This document shows, piece by piece, positions 1 to 6,096 of a stretch of DNA of 14,448 nt. The notes beneath the pieces were generated by a model that worked only from the letters and a program-made list of their open reading frames with translations, searched no databases and was not told the DNA's origin. A program made the position numbers and the translations under genes. Position 1 is the first letter of the stretch. Each line of letters begins with the position of its first letter. The DNA comes from CAZPLZ01 sp964587525 (GTDB lineage: Bacteria > Oederibacteriota > CAKKQC01), in assembly GCA_964587525.1 (NCBI GenBank), contig CAZPLZ010000082.1:1-14448 (forward strand). Reading direction: 5' to 3'.

Positions 1-550
1 TATATACAGCGTCCGTGCCCGATCCTACGAAACCACTCTCACCACCCTTGAGGCCGCTATCTGTCACGAACACAGTCCCATCAGGGCCGGCGGCAACATC
101 GTTGAGGAAGGTGCTATCTGGAATGGTGATTGTGGCCTTCTGCTTGCCGCTTGGCAGCCCGAAGAGACGCACATGCGTTATGTCAGCGACATATAAGATG
201 CCGTTTTGGATCGCCATACCTTTGGGCGCGTCAAGATCGATTCCCTTCGCGGTACCGTCAATCCATTTCAGAGTTGCGACGGTTCCGTTTGGCTCTACCT
301 TCGAGATAAAGCCATTGCCGTCAGTAGCCAAGGGGCTGCCGTTGATGTTAGCGACCAGGTAAACGTCTTCGTCAGCGTAGTACAAGACGGATTCCGGGGT
401 AGCAAAGCCTACCCCCTCAATGACAAGCTTGTCCGTGAGCGTAGCCTCCGGTTTAGTGCTGCTGGTTGCGGGCTCCGAAACCGGTTTGCAACCGGCAAAG
501 GAAAATACAAGCACGATGGCAAGTAGCGCCTGCTGGAATATGTGATTCAT
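1..550 (-). CDS. SMP-30/NHL-type beta-propeller lipoprotein, C-terminus cut by window edge
   Basis: A minus-strand reading frame is open from an ATG at 550 to the left edge (about 183 codons). The N-terminus is a lipoprotein signal: hydrophobic ALLAIVLVF followed by FAGC, with the acylated Cys at residue 21, then a Ser/Thr/Pro-rich linker. So the mature protein is probably membrane-anchored. The body has beta-propeller blades such as ESVLYYADEDVYLVANING, APKGMAIQNGILYVADI and NDVAAGPDGTVFVTDSGL. These match secreted proteins annotated as SMP-30/gluconolactonase/LRE-like, which in many cases have no proven enzyme activity. The start is supported by GGAGG at 557-561, six bases upstream. The 242 bp between this gene and the peptidase gene behind it should hold its promoter, but I see no convincing -35/-10 pair. 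Family assignment is fairly secure; substrate is unknown. Confidence 0.8.
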   Translation of the reverse strand, partial: MNHIFQQALLAIVLVFSFAGCKPVSEPATSSTKPEATLTDKLVIEGVGFATPESVLYYADEDVYLVANINGSPLATDGNGFISKVEPNGTVATLKWIDGTAKGIDLDAPKGMAIQNGILYVADITHVRLFGLPSGKQKATITIPDSTFLNDVAAGPDGTVFVTDSGLKGGESGFVGSGTDAVY

Positions 551-792
551 CGCTGGCCTCCAAAATCGTTGGGAACACACATCAGCGGCCCCAAGGATCG
601 GTTCTGTCGCTCGGTCTCAGGTTGGCAGTACTCTACAGCCCCACATCTTCCGATGCAATCTGGTTACCTTGGGGACGGCCCGCACACGACACCCAACCTA
701 CCAAGTTGGTTGCTCATGCACGGGGTTACGACTCACAATACCTGGCCTAATTTCCTACGTCACTGCAGTGTTGAAATCCCCTGCGTTGGTTG

Positions 793-1707
793 CTACTCGT
801 TCGTCTCCTTCTTCTTGCCGGGGGCTTCCTCCCACGTGTATTCCCTTCCCATCGCGTGCTTTTCGAACCAATCCAGCTCGACGTTGACTTTGAAAAGCTC
901 GTGGCGCAACTCACCCCAGCGGTGTGGCTCGCGCGGAGCCATGTAGAGGTGGGTAGGAACGCCATTGCTCTTGAGGGCTCTATAGAGCTCGACGGACTGG
1001 GGCGGAGGAACGCGCACGTCGTTCTCCCCCACAAGTATGAGGGTCGGCGTCTTCACTCTGTGAATGTCTTTCAAAGGCGAGTGCTCCCAATAGACGTCGA
1101 TCGGAGCATCCTTTTGCCAGGGCGTGCCGCCGAACCACGGCGTGCGGTAGATACGAACGTCACTTTGACCATACATGGAGATCCAGTTGACCGCGCCCGC
1201 ACCCGAGGAAGCGGCCTTGAAGCGATCGGTGTAGGTGATGATCTTGTTCGTCATGTGGCCTCCCCCACTCCATCCCATTTTCACCATGCGATCCCCGTCG
1301 ACAAGCCCGCGCTCGATCAAGTAGTCCACGCCGGCCATGACGTCCAAGTGCGATTGGCGGTAGTAATGGCCGACCATGTCGCGTAAGAAGCGATCGCCGT
1401 ACCCCGTGCTCCCGCGATAGTTGGGCTGGAAGACAACATAGCCCATCGCGGTGGCGACCTGCGTGTAGCTGCGCCAGCGGCCGAAGCCGAATTTGTCGGA
1501 TGACGCCGGCCCTCCGTGCGTCTGTACGATGAGGGGATAGCGCTTTCTCTCCTTGTAGTCCAGTGGGTAGAAGAGAAGCCCCTCGACGGTCTCTCCATCG
1601 TCGCCCTTCCACCGAATGGCCTCTTGTCGTGGTAGCTGGAATTCCTGGTCGAGAAAATCATAGACCTTCGTGATCTTCGTATGCGTCGTTCCACGCTCGG
1701 GCCGCAT
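793..1707 (-). CDS. S9 family peptidase, catalytic C-terminal part (downstream half of a frameshifted gene)
   Basis: This is the alpha/beta-hydrolase catalytic domain of a prolyl-oligopeptidase/acylaminoacyl-peptidase-type (S9) serine peptidase. Counting from the ATG at 1707, HGGP is at 64-67, NYRGSTGYG at 96-104, the nucleophile Ser147 lies in GWSGGG, Asp230 in GENDVRVP and His262 in EPHRW. The catalytic triad is therefore complete. The same frame stays open upstream of 1707 to about 1790 and reads like the end of the propeller (DGPISYAAKAHVFSVDE), so 1707 is not a real gene start. A single one-base shift near 1782-1795 joins this frame to the upstream half. Repaired, the gene would run 2833 to 793 and encode about 679 residues, normal for the family. 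As written, the catalytic half has no leader peptide or ribosome site of its own. It is either a recent pseudogene or a sequencing error. Confidence 0.85.
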   Translation of the reverse strand: MRPERGTTHTKITKVYDFLDQEFQLPRQEAIRWKGDDGETVEGLLFYPLDYKERKRYPLIVQTHGGPASSDKFGFGRWRSYTQVATAMGYVVFQPNYRGSTGYGDRFLRDMVGHYYRQSHLDVMAGVDYLIERGLVDGDRMVKMGWSGGGHMTNKIITYTDRFKAASSGAGAVNWISMYGQSDVRIYRTPWFGGTPWQKDAPIDVYWEHSPLKDIHRVKTPTLILVGENDVRVPPPQSVELYRALKSNGVPTHLYMAPREPHRWGELRHELFKVNVELDWFEKHAMGREYTWEEAPGKKKETNE

Positions 1708-1741
1708 CCAGACGTCTCCTGCATTGGTGCGCTCGTCAACG

Positions 1742-2833
1742 CTAAAGACGTGTGCCTTCGCCGCGTAAGAAATAGGTCCATCCTCGAAGCGTGTGCTCTC
1801 CCTCGGTGAGCGTCGTCACATTCTCGGTCGCCACGTCGACTTGGAAGAGCTCAACGCGGACGCCGGTGTTGGCCGTGAAGTATATCGACTTGCCGTCGGC
1901 GGACCAGCTCGCCTGTTTCACTTCGTAAGGCATGTCGGGAAGCAGCAGCTGGTGCCGTCCCCCTCCGGCCGGAATCAAGAAGAGTTTGTCGTTGTAGTAG
2001 GTATCGAAGGCCTCATTGGAGTCCGAGAGGAATAACACCTGCGTGTTGTCGGGTGAAAGTTGCGCACCACGCTCGACGACACCGTTGTTCGTCAGCCGCA
2101 GGGCGCCATCGCCGCTCGCATTCATCACCCAGATCTCACCGTCGTCCGAGTCATCGAAAAGCGGCGTCGGAGCCCGATGGAACGCGATGGTGGTACCGTC
2201 TCGGGAGAGCTCGTAACCCCGAATGGAGTAATCACCCACGGTCATACGCGTCTTGGTTCCGTCGACAACGGCAACTTTCCAGAGGTGACGCTGCTTGTAG
2301 TTTTCATCGAAAGCAAAGACGTCATCTTTGGCCTCCTCGCGCTCCTTCTCCTCTTCCGTCTTGGGGTCTGGAGCAACGAAGTAGATGAACGCCCCGTCTG
2401 GCGACCAGGAGATTCCAGAGACGGAAGTGTCGTGTTTCGTAAGGGCCCGGGCCTCGCCTCCCCGGTTACTGAGCAGGTAGATCTGGCGCCTCTTCTTCTT
2501 CTCCCCCCGCTTGGCGACGAACGCGATGGACTCCCCGTCCGGGGACCATCGGGGCGCAGACTCACCGTCGCTGCCGTTTGTCAGTTGAACCAGATCCGTC
2601 CCATCGCTTTCGATCCGCCAGATGTGCGAGATGCGTTTGTTGGCGTCCCAGTCGGCCTCCGCCAGGACATAGAGAAGCTGCTTTCCGTCCGGCGAGAGCC
2701 GAGGGTCCCTCAGCGAAGGGACGTTGAGCAAGTCGATGATGGTCATGGGCCGCTTCGCTTGCGCCGGCGGAACGCCGGCCCAGAACAAAACCACCAGGAT
2801 TCCCATCAGAGTTAAAGTTCGCGTTTTTTTCAC
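1742..2833 (-). CDS. S9 family peptidase, signal peptide and beta-propeller N-terminal part (upstream half of a frameshifted gene)
   Basis: This is the N-terminal half of the S9 peptidase. The chosen start is the GTG at 2833, preceded by AAGGAGGT at 2837-2844. It begins VKKTRTLTLMG and continues as a Sec signal peptide ending PPAQA, with cleavage expected after residue 26, so the enzyme acts in the periplasm or outside. A WD40-like/TolB-type propeller follows, with repeated blades carrying SPDGK, WSPDGESIAFVAKR, WSPDGAFIYFVA, LSRDGTTIAF, LSPDNTQVLFLS and WSADGKSIYFTA. Such propellers gate access to the active site. A highly charged Lys/Glu/Asp loop (EEEKEREEAKDD) interrupts one blade. The frame ends at a TAG at 1742, shortly after LTEGEHTLRGW. 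From about 1782 the homologous sequence continues in another frame. The frame stays open upstream of 2833 only because it lies antisense to the amidohydrolase gene. Confidence 0.85.
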   Translation of the reverse strand: MKKTRTLTLMGILVVLFWAGVPPAQAKRPMTIIDLLNVPSLRDPRLSPDGKQLLYVLAEADWDANKRISHIWRIESDGTDLVQLTNGSDGESAPRWSPDGESIAFVAKRGEKKKRRQIYLLSNRGGEARALTKHDTSVSGISWSPDGAFIYFVAPDPKTEEEKEREEAKDDVFAFDENYKQRHLWKVAVVDGTKTRMTVGDYSIRGYELSRDGTTIAFHRAPTPLFDDSDDGEIWVMNASGDGALRLTNNGVVERGAQLSPDNTQVLFLSDSNEAFDTYYNDKLFLIPAGGGRHQLLLPDMPYEVKQASWSADGKSIYFTANTGVRVELFQVDVATENVTTLTEGEHTLRGWTYFLRGEGTRL

Positions 2834-2836
2834 AGG

Positions 2837-2844
2837 ACCTCCTT
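2837..2844 (-). promoter_or_regulatory. Strong ribosome binding site fixing the GTG start of the S9 peptidase
   Basis: The minus-strand sequence AAGGAGGT lies just before GTG AAA AAA, with four bases between GGAGG and GTG. This decides for the GTG at 2833 over the longer open frame that extends to 3307, and over the internal ATG at codon 10, which would lose the Lys-Lys n-region of the signal peptide. Confidence 0.65.
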
Positions 2845-3104
2845 GATACAGCGGCTTTGTCGGCTGCCGCGCATTTCGATCTCGGTATCCTTCGCCGGTT
2901 CCCCAGGCGCCGCGCGAGACTTCATTCTTGCACTCCTTTGTAACCCGGACCAAACGGATGCTCACCGGCCCGCCCCCGCGGTTTACGCCACGCTGTCGTG
3001 GCGACGCTGCTTGCCAAGCCAGCCCCGACACCGTAAACTCTCCAACAACGGGGTGGGAAGGGGCGTTTCTTCTTCTTATCCCCCCGATGGTACAGACTGG
3101 ACCG

Positions 3105-4802
3105 ATGAAACGGCGCGCTTTTCTTTCGGCAGCACTCCTGGCAACAACCGTTGTCTGCGCCGCCGCATCGGGGCCGGACCCGGCGGAAGCGACCGACCTC
3201 GTAGTCCTGAACGCGAACATCATCACGATCGACTCGCGACGGCCCCGGGCGGAAGCCCTGGCTTCCAAAGGGGAGCGGATCATCGCCGTCGGAACGACAT
3301 CCGACATCAGGGCTCACATCGATGCGGAGACGAAAGTCATCGATGCCAGCGGGCGGACGATCACGCCGGGGTTCTTCGATGCCCACATGCACCCTCATGC
3401 GATCTATCCCGTCACGTCCCGAATGGGAGTGGTGGATCTGACCCCCGCGAAGGTCAAGACCATGGACGATCTCATCCGGGCGCTGCAGGAAAAGGCCCGG
3501 ATCACCCCGAAAGGGCAGTGGGTCTTCGGCCGCCGATATCAGGATACGAAGCTCGGGCGGCACCCTCGGCGTCAAGACCTGGACCAGGCGTCGATGGACC
3601 ACCCCATTCGGATCTCACACTCCAGCGGGCATCTTTGCGCCGTGAACTCCTATGTCCTGAAGCGGGCGGGCATCACCCGGGAGACTCCGGATCCCCCCGG
3701 AGGGAGCTTCGACCGGGACGAGGAGGGCGTCCCGACGGGCGTCTGTCGGGAGCGCGCGAAGTCCAGCGTGTGGAAAGGCCTGCCCCCGGCGCCTCTGGCC
3801 ACCCGGAAGGAACGGGTGGAGGCGTATCTGAGGTGCTTCCGGCGGTTCCTGAGCGAAGGGATCACGAGCATCGCCGACGCCGGATCGAGCTACTCGAAGT
3901 GGGAGCTTTACGAGGACCTGCGGGAAGCCGGGCAGCCCGTGCGCGTCACCATGATGGTGAAGAGCCGGGATCTATCGAGGCTCAACAAAGTAGAGCGCAA
4001 GACGGGCCACGGTGACGACAGGCTGCGGCTCGGAGCTGTGAAGATGTTCCACGGGAATTCACTTTCGGGTCGGACGTGCTGGCTCTACGAGCCGTACGAC
4101 ACGATCAATCCGAAGACGGGGGAAAGGGATTACACCGGGATTCCCCCGAGTCGGTCCCAGAAAAGTCTCGACCGGCTGATCTTCAAGGTTCACGAGGCGG
4201 GCTTCCAGGCGGCGGTCCATTCCAACGGCGACCGCGAGATCGACATGGTGCTGGACGCCTTCGAGAAGGCGCTCAAGGCACTTCCCCGGAAGGATGCGCG
4301 ACACCGGATTGAGCACTGCAGCGTGGTGAACGAGAACATTCTCAAGCGGGTCAAGAAGCTGGGCATGGTCCTGGCGTTGCACTCCTACGTGTACGAGCAC
4401 GGCGACAAGATGGAGGCGTACGGCGAAAAGCGCTGGAAGTGGATGCACGCGAATCGCTCGGCGCTCGACCTGGGAATCCCGGTCGCGGGAAACTCGGACT
4501 ACGGAGTGAGCGCCGCGGATCCGATGCTGCGCATCCAGAGCATGGTGACGCGGAAGAGCGCGGAGGGAAAAGTCTACGGGGCGGAGCAGAGGGTGTCCGT
4601 CATGGAGGCCCTGCGGGTCTGGACGCTCGGGAGCGCCCATGCCTGCTTTGAGGAGAAGAATCGGGGATCGCTCGAGGTCGGCAAACTGGCGGACTTCGTG
4701 ATCCTCGCGGCCGATCCCACCCGGGCGCCGCCGGACGAGATTCACCGGATCCGGGTGGACAAGACCATCATCGGTGGCAGGGTGGAATACGAGAGGGAGT
4801 AG
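3105..4802 (+). CDS. Exported YtcJ-like amidohydrolase (amidohydrolase 3 family)
   Basis: A 565-residue metal-dependent hydrolase of the YtcJ/amidohydrolase-3 type, which hydrolyses amide or related C-N bonds; the substrate cannot be told from sequence. Starting at the ATG at 3105, the protein opens MKRRAFLSAALLATTVVCAA, a twin-arginine-like leader, so export of the folded metalloenzyme is likely. Metal-site residues are visible: His94 and His96 in FDAHMHPH, Lys313 in GAVKMFHG, His372 in AAVHSNGD, His404 in HRIEHC and Asp465 in AGNSDYG. The C-terminal small beta domain ends VGKLADFVILAADP, typical of the family. Length is normal. An in-frame ATG at 3087 would add six residues before the Tat motif, and neither start has a clear Shine-Dalgarno sequence. 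The gene is divergent from the S9 peptidase with 271 bp between their starts, so they may share a control region. Confidence 0.88.
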   Translation: MKRRAFLSAALLATTVVCAAASGPDPAEATDLVVLNANIITIDSRRPRAEALASKGERIIAVGTTSDIRAHIDAETKVIDASGRTITPGFFDAHMHPHAIYPVTSRMGVVDLTPAKVKTMDDLIRALQEKARITPKGQWVFGRRYQDTKLGRHPRRQDLDQASMDHPIRISHSSGHLCAVNSYVLKRAGITRETPDPPGGSFDRDEEGVPTGVCRERAKSSVWKGLPPAPLATRKERVEAYLRCFRRFLSEGITSIADAGSSYSKWELYEDLREAGQPVRVTMMVKSRDLSRLNKVERKTGHGDDRLRLGAVKMFHGNSLSGRTCWLYEPYDTINPKTGERDYTGIPPSRSQKSLDRLIFKVHEAGFQAAVHSNGDREIDMVLDAFEKALKALPRKDARHRIEHCSVVNENILKRVKKLGMVLALHSYVYEHGDKMEAYGEKRWKWMHANRSALDLGIPVAGNSDYGVSAADPMLRIQSMVTRKSAEGKVYGAEQRVSVMEALRVWTLGSAHACFEEKNRGSLEVGKLADFVILAADPTRAPPDEIHRIRVDKTIIGGRVEYERE

Positions 4803-4886
4803 GGATCAGGGCTACGGAAATATGTAAGCGAGGTTCTACTTCGGGGCTGACCTGGCTCCGTTTCCTTCCTCCCCTAGATCCCGGGC

Positions 4887-5777
4887 CTAGGGAAGATTGC
4901 CGGACCACTCCGTGTAGCCCGAGGCCCCGCCCACCAGTTCCACCAGCTCCGGATCGCCGTCTTCCAAGGCCTTTTCGATTATTCCTCCCTTGGGTAGACG
5001 CGACCGCCGGATTTGGTTCATGGTGACCAGGCTATAACCCAAGATCAGAACCCGCCGCCGGTGACCCCGGGACGTGTTAGGTTTTCCCCGATGCCACAGG
5101 TTGGTGTTCATGATCACGGCGCTGCCAGCCGGGACTTTGATCTCAACCTGGCCGTCCATGTCCTCGAAATTCTCCCCGGGCAAATAGCGGCGTTCCCAGA
5201 GGTGACTCTGGGGCATCACACAGAGAGATCCCGACTCGTCGTTCAGGTCGTCGAGATAAACCAAACAGTCCACCTTTTGATAGGGGCTGTGAAAAGGCGG
5301 AGGGGGGTCCATGTTGATTCTTTGATGAAAATGCCAGTGGGTTTCCTGGTTTTCCTCCCCCGGCATGCTGATGCGGCAGCCCAACGCGGCTTCGATGCGG
5401 GGCCCCAACAGGGCCCGGGCTACGGAAAGCAGGGCCGCGGTTCGGACGTAATCCAGAAACAGAGAATCCTTATCAATGAGGTCCCGCAAGAACACCCCGC
5501 CATACCTGCGCGCGTCGGTATTTTTGGCCTCTCCTCGAGCTCTCTCCCTTGTTTCGATTTCGTCCACGGTCCGTCTGAGCATCTCCAGAGCCTCGCCCCG
5601 GAACAGTTTGGGCCGCACCAGAAAACCCTGTTTCGCGATTTGGTCGATCTCAGCTTCCGTGGCCTGAACCTCGAACTTGCACTCTTGCTTCTTGAGATCG
5701 TGGTTCAGAATGCGGTATTCGCGGGTGTGGCTGGGACCCTCATAAGCGTTCTGAACCAGGGACAGAAACTTTCCCAT
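4887..5777 (-). CDS. Phytanoyl-CoA dioxygenase (PhyH) family protein with atypical metal-binding motif
   Basis: A 296-residue cytoplasmic protein with the PhyH jelly-roll pattern. It has CLVYLDDLNDESGSLCVMP then QSHLWERR at about 171-197, followed by AGSAVIMNTNLWHRG with the distal iron His229. Arg240-242 are candidates for the 2-oxoglutarate-binding arginine about 11 residues further on. Family members are usually Fe(II)/2-oxoglutarate oxygenases that hydroxylate small molecules or lipids. The expected proximal His-x-Asp reads His149-Phe-His151, in ETHWHFHQR, so the acidic ligand is replaced by His or supplied from elsewhere. Activity therefore cannot be assumed. AAAGGG eight bases before the ATG at 5777 is the ribosome site and lies inside the end of the upstream small ORF, only four bases away, so the two are probably translationally coupled. 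No signal peptide is seen. Confidence 0.85.
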   Translation of the reverse strand: MGKFLSLVQNAYEGPSHTREYRILNHDLKKQECKFEVQATEAEIDQIAKQGFLVRPKLFRGEALEMLRRTVDEIETRERARGEAKNTDARRYGGVFLRDLIDKDSLFLDYVRTAALLSVARALLGPRIEAALGCRISMPGEENQETHWHFHQRINMDPPPPFHSPYQKVDCLVYLDDLNDESGSLCVMPQSHLWERRYLPGENFEDMDGQVEIKVPAGSAVIMNTNLWHRGKPNTSRGHRRRVLILGYSLVTMNQIRRSRLPKGGIIEKALEDGDPELVELVGGASGYTEWSGNLP

Positions 5778-5781
5778 TCGA

Positions 5782-5970
5782 TCAGCCCTTTACCCGGGCT
5801 TCGATGCGATCCCTGTCCCAGAAGCCGTCGGCGATCAAGATCCGGTATTCCAGGGCCAAGGTTTCTTCATCCCAAAAAACTACGTGGTTCGCGCCCATGG
5901 AGATCCACTGCTCTTGGAAGCCATAGCTGAGCTTAGCGGGAGTGTGGGTCAGGGGTGGAGGTCTTGTCAT
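5782..5970 (-). CDS. Small hypothetical protein immediately upstream of the PhyH gene
   Basis: An open frame of 62 residues from the ATG at 5970, ending at a TGA four bases before the PhyH start. I do not recognise a family. The C-terminal part (ANHVVFWDEETLALEYRI then LIADGFWDRDRIEARVKG) has an acidic, aromatic composition that looks like real protein. The first residues, MTRPPPLTHTP, are low complexity. GGAG at 5981-5984 lies ten bases before this ATG. The frame stays open upstream to a TTG at 6096, but that extension overlaps a transposon-end remnant and is unlikely to be native. The ORF could be a small partner of the PhyH protein, or the surviving tail of a larger gene truncated by the remnant. 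Confidence 0.4.
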   Translation of the reverse strand: MTRPPPLTHTPAKLSYGFQEQWISMGANHVVFWDEETLALEYRILIADGFWDRDRIEARVKG

Positions 5971-6049
5971 CAGGGTTCGGCTCCAGTACCCACATTGATG
6001 TAAATAGCCTAGAGCAGTCAATACACCTGTCCCAATAGAAAAACCCGAT

Positions 6050-6078
6050 GTAGCTATTAAGATACGTCCCCCTCCTAC
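6050..6078 (-). repeat. Solitary remnant of an IS200-like element end
   Basis: Read on the minus strand this contains GGAGGGGGACGTATCTTAAT, bracketed by GTAG and CTAC. The GGGGGACGTA core followed by an AT-rich TTAA stretch closely matches the terminal repeats of the Y1 transposase element at 10702-11802, especially the right end (GGGGGACGTAG, then an ATATTAAG stretch). No transposase frame is attached. It sits between the GH129-like gene and the small ORF upstream of PhyH, so it probably marks an old excision or one-ended event. Similarity was judged by eye over about 16 bases. Confidence 0.5.
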
Positions 6079-6096
6079 AAGATGGCCTGAGGCCAA

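Noticed and set aside
761..770. Perfect ten-base palindrome CACTGCAGTG upstream of the lipoprotein gene
   Set aside because: Palindromes of this length occur by chance; it is not placed next to a promoter or start codon I can identify.
2060..2815. Plus-strand open frame opposite the S9 propeller
   Set aside because: Composition is that of a shadow frame (Arg/Val/Asp-rich, no motifs), and the minus strand has clear propeller blades and a signal peptide.
2834..3307. N-terminal extension of the S9 frame beyond the GTG
   Set aside because: It runs antisense into the amidohydrolase coding region and would place the signal peptide far inside the protein; the strong ribosome site marks the GTG at 2833.
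4872..4892. CCCTAG/CTAGGG inverted repeat as a terminator
   Set aside because: Six-base arms only and no T-run on either strand; it also overlaps the PhyH stop codon.
5013..5930. Long plus-strand open frame opposite the PhyH gene
   Set aside because: It has no recognisable domain and is antisense to a protein with clear PhyH motifs; long antisense frames are expected in GC-rich DNA.
5971..6096. Extension of the small ORF to a TTG start directly after the GH129-like stop
   Set aside because: The extension is translated through the transposon-end remnant and starts at a TTG without a properly spaced ribosome site.
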